DNA of 64,000 nt from Diphasiastrum complanatum (Eukaryota > Streptophyta > Lycopodiopsida > Lycopodiales > Lycopodiaceae), in the NCBI GenBank assembly GCA_029204225.1, contig CM055101.1, forward strand, positions 45,867,906 to 45,931,905, given 5' to 3'. Under the pieces are notes generated by a model. It worked only from the letters and a program-made list of their open reading frames with translations, did not search any database and was not told the origin of the DNA. Shown one piece after another: positions 1-11,986 of this stretch. A program made the position numbers and the translations under genes. Each line of letters opens with the position of its first letter. Positions within the stretch are counted from its first letter, which is position 1.

Positions 1-352
1 ATTCGGCACCCCCCCTCATAGCAAGCACTCTACCCAGGCTGGTAAAGCACGTTTTTCTCTCTCTAGAAAGTCATTTTCTCTCTCTAGATTTTATTGATCC
101 CTAGGCTTCCTTTAATCATGCCTAGATCGTGTGAGGTGATTGCACATCAATATGAGCTCTCTGGACTTCGCTAGAACCGATCAAAGATTTTCTGCCATAG
201 GAACTTGACGCCGGTTGGATTCTAGTCACAGTGGTGCCGGGAGCGGCACCGACACTATTGGCGCCAGGAGCAGCAGGGGCGCTGCTGGCGCCGGGGACAA
301 TGCTGGCGCCAGTGGCGCCGGAAGTAAAGCTTGTAAAGGTAGCTTTACAACA
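1..352 (-). repeat. 3' LTR (partial) of a non-autonomous LTR element
   Basis: This segment is repeated in the same orientation at about 3457-3811, with scattered substitutions and a roughly 14-bp indel in the CT-rich part. Both copies stop matching right after the sequence ending TTTACAACA, which gives an LTR end in CA. The window start cuts off the other end. Inside are CTCTCTAG runs and a GC-rich stretch full of GGCGCC. Read on the minus strand, this is the 3' LTR of the element whose PBS lies at 2564-2576. Confidence 0.75.
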
Positions 353-2563
353 TCCACCCCACCTTTATAAAATCTGATGTCCTCATCAGATGTCAGATTA
401 AAGTAAAGGTGTCTCCCAAGTAAAAATAATTTAAGCTACTTGGCACAGTACTCAAATTACTGGCCACTTTTTATTACCATTGAAGCTGGCACACCACAAG
501 TCGGAGGCTCAGCTCTTTGTACTGAAAAATTACATAACTTGAAAATAGCTCTTTGTCTGGGAAAAGCATAAATTTTATATCGCTTTCGTAAAACCCAGGA
601 ACCTTATTAACCGGTGACAGAGGCCTTTCCTTGAAATGTTCGCCCCTGTCGCTTCTGACTTTTGACTTTGGAACTCCTTTGAGCTCCTGATTTGTCCTTG
701 ATGCACTTTGTGTTGAGCTCCCCGAGCTCCAGATTTGATCAGTTCCGCACAGGTATTAAGGCTCCCTGAGCCAAAGGATGTATCGTTTGATTGCCCACTT
801 TATGGTCCACTCCGTGCCTTGTTGCTTCTGCACCTTGATTTCTCTCCTTGTCCCAGCCTGATCTTGATACATTTCCCTCTTGGCTCTTTAAGGTAGGCAA
901 AGATTGAGTACTCCGCAATGCACCTCCCACTTAGCTTGAAGTAGCTCTTTGAATCAGCCCAAATGTAACCATTGACCTCGTGGAGAGCCAAAGGGTCGCA
1001 CTAGTTTGTTCTGCATACGAACTATCTCTTCGCGTTTGTTTGAAGCACCACGTCCGTCGCGCAAAACTTGATTTTCACAATTCCATCACTGGTCAGTTGC
1101 CTCACAGTCAAAACAATAACTGTACATCGAGCTTGGCTTCAAGTAGCTCTCTTTGAATCAGACACATGCACCCAGAGTTTGCACTAGTCCGATCTCAACA
1201 TGAATTGTCCCTTAGCGTCCATTCGAAATACCAAGTCTCTTATGCAAGACTCAACTTTCACAGTTCCTTCATTGATCAGCTACCTTACACGTAACACAAG
1301 CCAACGTACTCATATGTTTCCTCATCATTGCTAGTCCAGAGAAAGCCTATAACAAGCTTTCCTTTCCACAACAAGAACCTGTCAACTTATTAGGTCCAAA
1401 GTTCGCCAGTCTCCTCGTGTGAGTATGGCTAGGTCACCTTGAATTTTCCCCCGTTTTGATCAACTTTCATTCAAAATTTGCCCCAAGAGAGAGGTGTGTG
1501 TGATAGTTCCCCTCCACTTATAAAATTAGCTGATCAGACTTACAGTAGAGTTCTTCGGACAAAGCCTTTCCAACACTTTGTTTCCCATCTGCTAGGATTA
1601 TGGCTCGATCCAACTTGTTGCCAATCTCTGAAGAGGATCCTAGTCTTTCCCCTTTGAGGAAAAACCCAACTGATACTGGATATCACCCGTGCTCAGTGAG
1701 TTTCAGTTCCGAAGATGGCCGTCCCAAAATGAAGACCAACTGCTCCATAGAAGATCTCCCCTGAAATTGCCCTTTCCAACTTTTGACTTCCTGCTTGCGT
1801 CTGGTGGGCATTGTCGCAAATGAAACTAACCCAAGAAACAGGCTAGCCATCCATCCTTTGCAAACATTGAGTCGTTTCGTTGTCGTTCACGTGCGAGTAC
1901 TTGAACTACAAATCCGCCCCATAGATTCTATAGTCCTCTTTGTTTGATGGTATCAGTCTTCTCGAGCCATCAGCTCCTTGTATCACAAGCAATGATGCAA
2001 ACCAGGCAAAGCACGAGTACTAAGACTCACCACAAAAACATACAAGTAAAACACTCAGGCAGGTTTACTAACAAGTAACAAAGACAAGGTCCCCCAACTA
2101 TCCGTGCTTTCACCATTAAGCAGCACATTGCCTCCGTCATGCCCCACCACTTTTTGGTCCATAGCCCTTATAGCTAAACGATCGACAGCTATCCTGCACC
2201 GGTAGCTAACCACCCATGCTTTACACCTGAATTCGAGCAGCATCTCTGTATCAATGGTTAACCCGTACAGTTCGAATATGTCACCCCGCACCCCACAAGG
2301 CAGAGACTGTGCTTACACCAACCTAATGGCAGCACACTGCCTCATATGTCCTACGTGCAGACAGCGACAGGCCCGAACCGCGAGAACTGACTGTGCTTAC
2401 ACCTCGAGGGCAGCCTTGACTCATCAAGTCCCCCGTTCTGTCGACCACCCCGACTGTGGACGCCCCCGTGCTTACACTGTGGGCAGCACCTTGCACAACA
2501 GTTGTCTTGATGAACCCCAAACAGTGGCCATTTTCGTGAGACCCGCATAGCTGACCGGCCGTC
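353..2563 (-). mobile_element. Internal domain of a LARD-like non-autonomous retrotransposon
   Basis: This is the 2.2-kb region between two LTR copies. On the minus strand a purine-rich tract (complement of 353-366) sits directly beside the 3' LTR, as a polypurine tract should. No ORF here resembles gag or pol; the short open frames are incidental. Two degenerate repeats of about 170-200 bp lie at about 931-1105 and 1130-1295 (both run from an AAGTAGCTCT..TTTGAATCAG block to a TTTCACA.TTCC block). A decamer GTGCTTACAC recurs near 2310, 2393 and 2480. The structure fits a large retrotransposon derivative mobilised by another element's proteins. Confidence 0.6.
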
Positions 2564-2576
2564 GGCTCTGATACCA
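2564..2576 (-). promoter_or_regulatory. Primer-binding site, initiator tRNA-Met type
   Basis: The minus strand reads TGGTATCAGAGCC, the standard plant initiator-tRNA-Met primer site. It lies two bases inside the LTR that starts at 2579. This sets the element's orientation and defines the inner LTR edge. Confidence 0.75.
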
Positions 2577-2578
2577 CA

Positions 2579-3811
2579 TGTAGCGCAGGCATCCCCAAGG
2601 GAGCCGGGAACCACGACTTAGCTTCCCAGCCTTCAACTCTTGCCATCCAAACCCACTTGACATACAAGCAGCCAACTCGCCAACAACGATCAAACTTAAC
2701 CAACTTGAAGTTCCAAAAACCAACATTAAGATCCAACCTGGCGCCATGCCAGATCGGGGGTCCCGATGTGGGTGACTTCCCTCCAAGCAAGCCGCCCGAC
2801 ATACATCAAACTTAACCAACTCGAAGCTTCGTTACAAACGAGTAACATCCATTCCAAGCAAGCGGTCTGACTTACATCAAACTTAATCAACTGAAAGCTT
2901 CGTCACGAGCGCTGGAAGCCAACCTGGCGCCACGCCAGACTGGACAACCATAAATAGGTAACTTCCACCCAAGCAAGCCATCCAACTCAGCCGACAGGTT
3001 AGAGCTCGTTCCCCAAGAGCTTAACCCATTCACATTCATGCAAGGAACACTCAGAACCACAAGCCGCGACAGATATGGAGACAACCAGTTTCTGGACCAA
3101 ATGGTCCCGACAGCATACCACTAGCGCCACGGACCGAATGGTCTCGACAGCATACCGCTGGCGTCCCAGGATACGACCCTCAGCTATGTACCAACTTAAA
3201 AATTTTGAAGCGGCCTTACAACTGGCGCTTTTACCGAACTCTGAAACCCAGAAGGTAATCAGAGTCAGTTTGAGGAAAATCCCACTTTATTGATAAATCT
3301 GAGAAGGTTACATTTCAAGTGTGTGACCGACCCTAGTCTCCGGGGAGCTGGCATGCCAAGGCGAGTGCCAGGACAACATTTCAGCAAGGGAGGCTGAGAC
3401 TTGGTTGGAGCTCGCCCTGAGTCGCAACCCGCACTCCCCTATAGTATTGGTGGGGTTCGGCACCCCCCCTCATAGCAAGCACTCTACCCAGGTTGGTAAA
3501 GCACGTTTTTCTCTCTCTAGGATTTTCTCTCTAGAAAGTCATTTTCTCTCTCTAGATTTTATTGATCCCCAGACTTCCTTTAATCATGCCTAGATCGTGT
3601 GAGGTGATTGCACATCGATCTGTGCTCTCTGGACTTTGCTAGAACCGATCAAAGATTTTCTGCCATAGGAACTTGGCGCCGACTGGATTCTGGTCACAGT
3701 GGCGCCGGGAGCGGCGCTGGCGCCGAGAGAAGGAGGGGCGCTGCTGGCGCAGGGGACAATGCTGGCGCCAATGGCGTCGGAAGTAAAGCTTGTAAAGGTA
3801 GCTTTACAACA
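2579..3811 (-). repeat. 5' LTR of the non-autonomous element (about 1.23 kb)
   Basis: The LTR starts TGTAGCGC next to the PBS and ends TTTACAACA, where similarity to the 1-352 copy stops. Its left half holds degenerate internal repeats built around CATCAAACTTAAYCAAC at about 2686, 2806 and 2875. The right 355 bp matches the partial copy at the window start. The LTRs differ by several substitutions and an indel, so the insertion is not recent. Confidence 0.7.
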
Positions 3812-5310
3812 ACTGCAGAGGTGTCCAGTGAGGTGTCACAGTGCACTACTAGTGGTGCATGGGCCTTGGAGGGTATAAGTATACCCATTGGGCTCTCACT
3901 AGTGTATGCTTGATTTTGTGATTGGTAGCTACATGCTGCTAGAGTGATACCTCTATCTTTAGTGTGATTGATCCATAGCTTGGGGGCTAGATCCGTTCGA
4001 TCTAGATTTGGTTGGGTTGGTTTGTCCACCATTCGTTCCCTTGTTTGTTGCTTGTATTGGCATGCTTAGGATAATATCTTGTGTGTAGGACTTTTATGAA
4101 GCAACAGTTTCTTTAGAGGCTATGCTGGATTTTTTCCCTTATAGCTTCTTGTTCTTGTAAAAATGGGTTATGAAATTTTGGATGTTGTCTATTGCTTTTT
4201 GTGGAACCGGTTCCGCTTAGTAATCGGTGAGAAGAGCAAGAATAGATGCAAAAATGGACTAACCACTTGTTGTGAGTGTTGTTGATTTATTTACAGGTTT
4301 GCATGGTGATTTTTTATGGAGTTACAGGTTCATGTTGCATTTTTCGGAGAACTAACTGTGTGCTGCAGTTTTAGGAGCCAAGTAAAGCCATTTTTGAATG
4401 GTTTGGTTCATAGCAAATCCTATTCTGTGTGAATAGGATGTGCAGCCTACAGAACTAGTCTCAAAGGAAATTTGGGCAGCATCTACCCTGTTTCTCTGTC
4501 ATAAGGAAACTAAACACTACAAATATGTACATAAATGTTTGCTTTTGCTTCAAAAGAACTTTGTAAAGCTAAGCAAAAAGTAAATGTGCCCTACTGTAAG
4601 CTGCTATATGCAAAAAACAGCAGATGCAAATAGCCTCATAACTGCCTGCTTGTAAGTTAATATAGAACTGTGAAAAAAACAGCAGGTAGAAGCTTCCAAA
4701 ACCACTTTAGTACGGCCCTCCAGCATGCCCGTAAACACTTGCTCCTTGTCCGTCTTAACTCTTGAGGCATATTCAACAATGAAAAATGTAACACTAGGTT
4801 GTTCTTACACTGCAATAAGTACTCAAGAACTCGCCATGCATAGCTGAGAACTTTCTGCCATGCAAAAACAACACGTGGATATGCTTACTCTCCAAAATTT
4901 TCAATTTTGCCCGTAGGCTAGAATTGTATACAGAACACCCTCTCGGGTTTAAGAGGGGTAAGACCTCGCTGGCAGGGCCTTACTCCTTACTTGGAGCACT
5001 AAAAAGGAAGTGAAATTAATCGTCTGTGTAATGTCCACTTTTTCACTTTACTAAGATCGGACATCCTCATCCCTTGAATCAACCCCTAGCTTCATATTGT
5101 TACTTTAGCGAAAATACCCATTGGAAGGAATCCACATCATAAGGTGTAGCTACGACATATATATCATGAAATTCTTCTCTTGTGAAGTACTCATTTGACA
5201 TCCCTTGAAAATGTAAAGTAGGCTCTTTCATACAATATGATCATCACTCTTGAAAGAGATGCATTGTTTCACTCTTTTCATGTTTCTCAAGTCAAAGTAT
5301 GATGCTAAAC
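3812..5310. other. Non-coding stretch, no gene recognised
   Basis: I see no gene, PBS or strong repeat in this AT-rich sequence between the LTR element and the next ORF relic. A few short open frames have no recognisable motif. Confidence 0.4.
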
Positions 5311-5317
5311 AAGGTGC

Positions 5318-5765
5318 CTATTTGAGAACCGAAGCCCAAGACCTAGTTTCCCGTACTTCTCTCTCCAGCTCTGATAATCTGTTTGCTGCGTGCTGCGCAG
5401 CAAGAGGATCTGGTATCCCTGAAGGAGGCTGTGGCGAAGTACGCAGAGTATGAAGCTGATCTCGAATATGTACCTCAGATGTATGGAGGGAAGAGATGGC
5501 CTGGCCATGCTCGATCGAGGTAGCATGGAGTGAATCAAAATCTGTCAGCATAGAGGAGATGTCCGTCCGCATACTGGAGATGTCTTCCCGTATCTCCCAA
5601 AGATGTGTCGGGAACGTCCGAACAGATGCGTGGTGAGAATCAACCACGCCGCGCAGGTCATGTATAGTAGACTGTGTTTGGCGAAGATCACTCTGCTGCG
5701 ACTCAAGAGTGGTGTGCAGGCGATCAATGACAAGCCGTAAATCCGCAATCTGTTGGCAAGCATGT
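5318..5765 (-). pseudogene. Coiled-coil ORF fragment of unknown origin
   Basis: The minus strand is open for about 150 codons with no ATG near its upstream end. The protein has heptad-like Leu/Ile spacing from the first residue (IADLRLVIDRLHTTLES, then SSMRTDISSMLTDFDSLH) and a Pro-rich break (TSPQPPSG). It ends RETRSWASVLK. The composition resembles N-terminal coiled-coil regions of some plant gypsy Gag proteins, but no zinc knuckle or capsid motif confirms that. Its upstream end abuts a copia fragment on the other strand, so it is probably a truncated element ORF. Confidence 0.35.
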
Positions 5766-5784
5766 CATAGACGATCAAGACGCA

Positions 5785-6840
5785 GTGATGCAACTGCTTA
5801 CAAGCTTACCAAGCTCATATGACAGCTGGGTGATGATCATCATGACACATCCAGAACTGACTCTTTCGAGAGTCATTGCTATGTTGTTGCAGGAAGACAT
5901 GCGGAGGAATGAAGCCTCAAGTTCCTCAGCTGATTCTCACGCCTTGTACACCAAGAAGAGCATGACTAAGCATAAGAAGAAGAAAGGCTCGAAGCAATCA
6001 AAGCCAGACCAGAAACCAGCACAGTCAAATCCGCAAACGAAAAAAAAGTTGTTCTACAGATACTGCAAGCGAAACAACCACGAAATTCAAGACTGTCGGA
6101 TACTGCAAGCAAAGAACAACAACAAAGGGCAGTTGAATCAAGTGGCAATTGCAGCTGTAGAAGCTCCACAGCCTATTCAAGAAGCGGATTATGATGCCTT
6201 CATGACCAACCATCAAGGAGCATCCGGCGACAGTTCTTGGTTCCTGGATTCCGGAGCCACTCAACACATGACCAACCTCATTGGGTGTTTCAAGTCCTAT
6301 ACACCTTACAGTACCAAGAAATATGTTCACCTTGGCGACAATAGCACACAAACTATTAAAGGTGAAGGTACTGTGAGATTGAGCTTTGCAAATGATCAAT
6401 CTAAGCTACTTTCTAAAGTCCTGTATGTACCAAATTTATCTACGAATCTGCTCTCTTAAGTAGGATCACAGATCTAGGACATAGAGTAAAATTCGAATGT
6501 GAAGAAATTTGACTTCCAAGGTCTCAAGACCATCTTGATTGAATATACTTCATCTGATAATACATACAAGCTGTATGATCCTGATACCCAACAAACCTTG
6601 TATAGCTGAGATATAGTTTTTATCGAGGATCAGTTCGTCGACATCAAAGGCAAGGATATTGCTCCAGAAGAACCTTCATCACCTGCCATTGACACGACTG
6701 TCCAAGCTTCTGGCTCAGGCGTGTCCATTGTCGACCCACTTTTTGACAGCGAATCAGACGAAGACGTTGTTGCTACCCAGCAACAAGTCCCAAAAGTGGT
6801 TCATATTGGTGTGTTTTTTTGGGTTTTCTCAGGTTTCAGT
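5785..6840 (+). pseudogene. Copia gag-protease fragment with integrase core deleted
   Basis: The frame encodes the end of a copia Gag (SSYDSWVMIIM..., Lys-rich linker), a damaged zinc knuckle (the first Cys of CX2CX4HX4C reads Tyr, YRYCKRNNHEIQDC) and an aspartic protease (FLDSGATQHMT with Asp-Ser-Gly intact, ending VLYVPNLSTNLLS). A stop follows at about 6457. The next recognisable sequence (YKLYDPDTQQTLYS, then DIVFIEDQF) is the C-terminal tail of a copia integrase, so the DDE core is missing. An acidic linker follows. The match ends at the junction with an Athila leader near 6845. It is a deletion derivative, not a functional gene. Confidence 0.7.
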
Positions 6841-6844
6841 TTGG

Positions 6845-7048
6845 ATGTCAAGCCCTTAGAGGCTGTTCAAGGCCTCCTCCACCCTCTCACGCCTCCTCCG
6901 CTGGCTAGGAACAGTCCAAACACAAGAAAATATAGAAAACTAACTCTTCCTACCCCAAAATCCACCTAAAACTATTCTAAAAAGCAAGAAATAACTGAAA
7001 TGCAACTATACTAGTTAGTGAAAACCTATCCTCGGCAATGGTGCCACT
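6845..7048 (-). mobile_element. Leader and PBS of a minus-strand Athila-like element
   Basis: This matches the complement of the leader at about 48940-49140. The minus strand has an Asp-type primer site, TGGCACCATTGCCGAGGA (about 7028-7046), one base from the LTR edge. Two substitutions separate it from the version at 48940. The leader stops at about 6845 against the copia fragment, so the element is truncated before gag. Confidence 0.7.
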
Positions 7049-7264
7049 GTAGAGTCGAAGATCTCGCGTAGTAGTAGCCCTCCCGCTTGTCAACAAGGGT
7101 TAAAACACTAGATAGGTACCTAACTAGTAAAGATGCTACTTTTAGATAGTTCTCTACTTCTTACACTAACACTACCACCTTTAACACTACCCCCACTAAA
7201 CTAACATTCAACATGATTTGTAGTGAAAAAGAGGGAGAGAGAGAGTTAGATGGATAGAAGGATC

Positions 7265-7320
<56 letters not shown>

Positions 7321-7880
7321 AGGTTAGCTCAAATGCTCATTGTACTTGCTAAGGGAGAAACTTAAACTATTGGAACCAAAAAGTGTGAACTTGAAAGCAA
7401 ATGAAAACAACAAGAGCAATAGCAAGCATTGAATAGCAAATGAGGATGCTTCTCTTCCAAAAATGGTAGAGTTTTCTCCTTCTCATTAAGCATCCAAATA
7501 GAGTACAAATTGTGTCTTTTTATAAATGGGGAAGGCCCTTGCCCCAAAATCCTATTGACTAATATTCACAATGATCTCATCCATTCATCTTGGACCCAAC
7601 TTGATCCGAGGGTCCATAAAAAGTACATTAGAATTCACAAGATTCATGTGAGTCCAAAAGTGGACCCAACTCTAAAAAGTAAACTCTAAGTTTTAAAATG
7701 ACTTTAGGCCTCAAGTTTTATTTAATTATAAAGGGCCCAAGTCTATTATTTCTATTTTCAATTAGTTCGCATGCTCATTGGGCCATGGACTTATACGCAC
7801 AGGAAGCCATGCCCTCGCAGCACATTTATTATTAAATTTATCCCTTTGCTCACGTTGTGTTGGAAATACCCCCAATAACA
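7049..7880 (-). repeat. LTR of an Athila-like Ty3/gypsy element (832 bp)
   Basis: It is colinear over its full length with the complement of 48120-48938. On the minus strand it starts TGTTATTGGGGGTATT and ends CTCTACA just before the PBS. A GA tract (7269-7313) lies inside it, where the sister LTR has only a short CT-rich patch. Confidence 0.8.
7269..7313. repeat. (GA)n microsatellite inside the LTR
   Basis: An uninterrupted run of about 22 GA dinucleotides lies within the LTR, preceded by a shorter interrupted GAGAGA patch. Confidence 0.95.
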
Positions 7881-8117
7881 GACTACCAAACCCTAAATTG
7901 TCAAAACATGAATTGAGCATAAATTTTTCAGTTTTTGGAATGTTATCACAAAGTCTAGAGAGCTCCATCCAGCGATCTAGCGATGAGAGAGATGCATAAT
8001 GTGTGCAAAAATTACTCCCGGAGTATGAGAATGACTGGATAAGAACTCCCCCTTCAATCACTCCTTATTGTCCTCAACGCACCTAGAGCAAGTGCAATGG
8101 CTATAAAATGACAATTT

Positions 8118-9170
8118 TCAACAAGAAAAGTACATTATCTTTATCATAGGAACATGACAAGTGGCTCCTCCCTTGCTTGTAGTTGATGAGAAATGCACAT
8201 CCGAGTGGATTAACTCCAAAGGATGCTTGCTTTTGATAGAAGATCTTGTAAATGGCTTTTTGTGAGATTTAGCAATAGCACAAGCCTCACAAGGCTTGAT
8301 CTTCTTGGAGAATGACTTTGGCAAGCCAATAGCTTTGGATTCTTTGATCATAGAGAGCATGGATTTGTAGTTGGGATGTCCCAACCTCCTATGCCATAAT
8401 TCCTCCATAGAGAGCTTGTTCACAAGAGCAACATTACAAGCATTCACATACTCATTTGGATCTAGTTTATAGATGCCACCAAATCTAGATCCTAATGCAA
8501 GTATCTCATCATTCTTCTTGATAGTGCAAGTCTCAACATTGAATTTTACATCAAGGCCATTATCAAACAATTGGCCAACACTAATAAGATTCTTGGTAAG
8601 CTTAGGTACATAAAGAACTCTAGAGAGAGAAAGAACTTTAGAGGATGCAAGCTTCAAGGGAATGTTCCCTATGCCTTCAATAGGACATTCAAAATCATTT
8701 GCAGTGTATATTGATTTATTCACTCCATCATAAGGTGCAATAGAAGAGAAAGAGTCCTTGGAGCTACACATATGTGAAGAGGCTCCATTATCAATATACC
8801 ATAGGTTGTCCTTCTTGAAAGGAGTAGATGAGAAACTAGAGACCATACGAGATCCCTCTCCATCACTTGCAATAGTGTCTTCCTTCTCATTGGTAATATT
8901 GGCTTGCTTGAGTTGATTCTTCTTTTTGAAGCAATTGGTGGCATAATGACCTTTCTTGCCACAATAAAAGCACTTGATCTTCTTCTTCTTCTTGAGCTTG
9001 GATGATGAAGCATTAGAGGAATCATCTTCCTCCTCATCTTTGTCTTTGGATTTGACTTTGTCCTTGCTTGAGGATTGTTGATGTTGGTTCTTGCTCCTCT
9101 CTTTGTGCTTATCCTTGGCAAAGAGAGCTTTGCCATCATTATGAGTGAGAGAAAGCTTGTCCATCCTCAA
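8118..9170 (-). pseudogene. Copia Gag C-terminus, protease and truncated integrase
   Basis: The open minus-strand frame (350 codons) starts with a Lys/Ser-rich linker. It then carries an intact CCHC knuckle (CFYCGKKGHYATNC) and a retropepsin-like site reading WYIDNGASSHM (Asp-Asn-Gly in place of the usual Asp-Ser-Gly). A GAG-pre-integrase zinc region follows (HRRLGHPNYKSM ... CEACAIAKSHKKP), then the first integrase motif (HSDVHF). It ends abruptly, so the rest of integrase, RT, RNase H and the 3' LTR are absent. It is the downstream part of the same pol as the Gag at 9308-9802; a frameshift and a stop separate them. Confidence 0.85.
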
Positions 9171-9307
9171 GAGCTTATACTCTTGTCTTGATTCTTCTTA
9201 AATTAGCACACTTTGGAGAGCCTCCAAACTTGGTAGCTCCTCCTTAATGGCATAGGATTGGACAAGATTATCAAATTCACTTCTCAAGCCATTGAGAATG
9301 ACTTGAA

Positions 9308-9802
9308 CTAGCTCATTTTGATTGATGGAATCACCAATACAAGCAAGCTCTCTATAAATATCTTTCTCAAAACATAACTAGATGCACTCTCATCACTCTT
9401 TTGGCTACTTTGAAAGATTTGATTCCTAAGAGTGAGAAGCCTAGAGGTATTCTTAGCCTCATAGATAGTCTTGAGACAATCCCAAGTTTCTTTGGCTATT
9501 GTACAAGTACCTATCTCCCTCAATATCTCATTAGAGACATTCATCTTAATGTAGTGGAGAGCCATCCTAGCTCTCTTTTTGTATTTTTGAACCTCTTGAA
9601 GAACTTGTGGTTCTTCTTCAAGGCCAAGAACTATGTCCATCACGTCTTGAAGGATCAAGATGGACTCCATCCTCATTTTCCAAATTGAATAATTTGAAGT
9701 AGTCAATCTTTCACTTGGTTCCAACAAGGATGAACCCATTGAAGACATTTGAAGTGAAGAAAACTCAAATAATGAACAATAAATGTTGTTACACACTTTC
9801 AA
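9308..9802 (-). pseudogene. Copia Gag N-terminal domain
   Basis: The 164-codon frame is a typical copia Gag capsid region (SNYSIWKMRMESIL, WDCLKTIYEAKNTSRLLTLRNQ). A frameshift near 9365 breaks it; in the next frame the expected continuation (IYRELACIGDSINQNEL) is readable. It lies about 0.7 kb downstream of the PBS at 10493-10504 and just upstream of the protease frame, so it belongs to the same minus-strand element. Confidence 0.8.
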
Positions 9803-10492
9803 TAGGATCCAATAATTGAGTACTATCTCCTCCTATGAAAGATCTTACAACAATTTGTGAATTGATTCTCACTAGCTACACAAATCTCTCTAAAACAAGA
9901 TCTATTTCACATCAAATGATGGAGTATAGGCAAAGTTAGGATCCAACACTCTTAGCACGTGTGAAATACACTAAGAAACCAAATTTGACTCAAATACAAT
10001 GATATTGCATGAAACAAAATGGCTAAGATCTCAAAACAGTGCCTAGATCACATATAGATGAGATTGGCAAGCATACAACTGTGATTTTGGATCAACCAAG
10101 CAATCTCTTGACCAAACCAAATGTGTCCACCCAGGTCTAGATGCCCTACCTAACCCTCTTCAAAAGCTTATGACTTTTGATTGGCTCAACCAAATGGAAT
10201 GAAACTGATTGCAACAGAAACTAGACAAAAATAGCTTCAAAACAAGCTATCAAGCAAGATAAATGGATCAAACATGAGAGAGAACTTCCAAACTGAAATT
10301 GGATGTTCCTCACACGTGTCTGAGCACCTGATTTCGTACAGTACCAGGTCAGACCCAATCAATGTCCTTTTGATCTCTTTTGATCCAAGATTGAACAAGA
10401 TAGCTAGGAAAATGGGCCTTGACAATTTCTAGCTCAAGATTGATGAAAATTTTTCACTTAGATGGATCAAAATGCATGGTAACCTTAGGTAG

Positions 10493-10504
10493 ACTCTGAT
10501 ACCA
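10493..10504 (-). promoter_or_regulatory. Primer-binding site, initiator tRNA-Met type
   Basis: The minus strand reads TGGTATCAGAGT, directly adjoining the LTR edge at 10505. Confidence 0.8.
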
Positions 10505-11164
10505 TGTTGATTTTCACACGTGTGGACTGTCCACTACATGTACTTGTGATCTCCTAAGGTGTGTAGATGCACCAAGATCAAGACTAGATTGAGATTCAAG
10601 ATCAATCTTGAATCCTATGGCAAAAACACACTACTACATGCATTCAATCACTTCCAACTCTCACTCACATGTGTGGGAAGTATTCAAAAAATAATCTAAG
10701 TAAAAACAAGCTGCTCTCCTTGGGTAGAGAGAGAAAATGCATCAAGAGCTCTCGGGTAGAGAGAGAAAACTAGAAATCCAAAAACTCACAAAATCCATGA
10801 AATCACCAAATCAATCGATTTCAAAATGAGGAGTACAATGATACTAGTAGGTCCACGAGCTACCACTACGCTTAACTATGATTGGACCACATTTTGTCAC
10901 CTCTTGATCCTATTGGATCATTGATCTATGCACCTCTTAATTCTATTGGACTATATTCAAGCACACCTCAATTTCCTATTGGACCTCACAAGGTTCCACC
11001 TCTATATCCTATTGGACCTCTTGGAATTCATCAAACAAAAACTTTACACTTGTCTACACTCTAATTAGCAAGTGTTTAGCCTCTTACTCTATTTTGGCTC
11101 AATAGTGGCATTACAAGTGGAAATGCATAATTTGCCATCTATGCCAAATTTATTCCTATCAACA
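10505..11164 (-). repeat. 5' LTR of the minus-strand copia element (660 bp)
   Basis: It is bounded by a perfect 7-bp inverted terminus (TGTTGAT ... ATCAACA) and abuts the PBS. I found no second copy in the window, in keeping with the 3' end of this element being truncated at about 8118. Confidence 0.75.
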
Positions 11165-11304
11165 TCCTACACCTAGATGCTTGATGTAAAAAACATAAGA
11201 CCCCTATATCTAACATAGATAATCTTTTTCAATTCTTCACACAGATCATCACTTGGAGTGATTAGTAAAGCAATGATTGAACCAAGCTAGATAGTGAGGA
11301 GGAG
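11165..11304 (+). pseudogene. 3' end of a copia pol plus polypurine tract
   Basis: The last codons (HRSSLGVISKAM..., then a stop) match the copia pol C-terminus at about 62100-62150 (HRTSLGVLSKSM). A purine tract, GTGAGGAGGAGTA, lies at the LTR edge. The upstream part of the pol has been cut away by the copia LTR ending at 11164. Confidence 0.6.
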
Positions 11305-11986
11305 TATTAAAAATTCACAATTCTAGCTTGACTAGTTTTGGTCATATGACTTGTAAATAGTTAGATGGTCATGATGTGGCTTGTCACACGTGCCAAATAG
11401 CATAGGATTCCATTCATAAGGATGTTTTCAAGTAGAACTAAGTGTTAGAACCTTTGGAATGAGTCCAAATTATGCTTAGATACAAGGGAGAAAAAATAGG
11501 AGCTATTTTTGGTAATTTTTGCATTGTTGAGGGATCTCCAAGATTCCAACCCTAACTTGGTAGGGATGAAAGATCCACCAAAATTAGCATTAGGGATAGG
11601 TTTAGGGCTACTCATACCTGCCCAAAACCGTGATGGATCATGTATATATAGGTGATGATATCTCACCAAAATCAATCAAGCAATTTCATGTTTTTTCTCT
11701 CATAATGGTGCAATTGCTCTCTATGTTCATAATTGTTTGAGTACTTGTGATTACTAATGATTATAGGATTGAATGTAGGTCTGGTGTACAGTACTCAGAC
11801 TGTGGGAGGCCGTACTTTCACACGTGTGAAGTCTTTTTCAAGGATTTGGGCCATTTAGTGAGGTTCAAGCATAGATTTTTGATGGATTTTGATGGTTCAA
11901 CTTGTGCTAATCTTATGAAATCATAATCTATTGTTTCCCTCATCATTTCAAGTGTTTTAGGATCCTTATTTGCTGTAATTTTTACA
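11305..11986 (+). repeat. 3' LTR of a copia element, same family as 35550-36225
   Basis: It aligns end to end with the LTR at 35550-36225, from TWTTAAAAATTCACAA to TGCTGTAATTTTTACA. The first dinucleotide here is TA, not TG. Since pol sequence and a PPT precede it, it is a 3' LTR and not a solo LTR. Confidence 0.8.

Noticed and set aside
2323-2819. Minus-strand open frames of up to 159 codons across the LTR edge
   Set aside because: They cross the PBS and the LTR boundary, overlap one another in different frames and show no domain; they are chance frames in GC-richer DNA.
11305-11986. Solo LTR
   Set aside because: Copia pol C-terminus and a polypurine tract lie directly upstream, so it is a 3' LTR of a truncated element.
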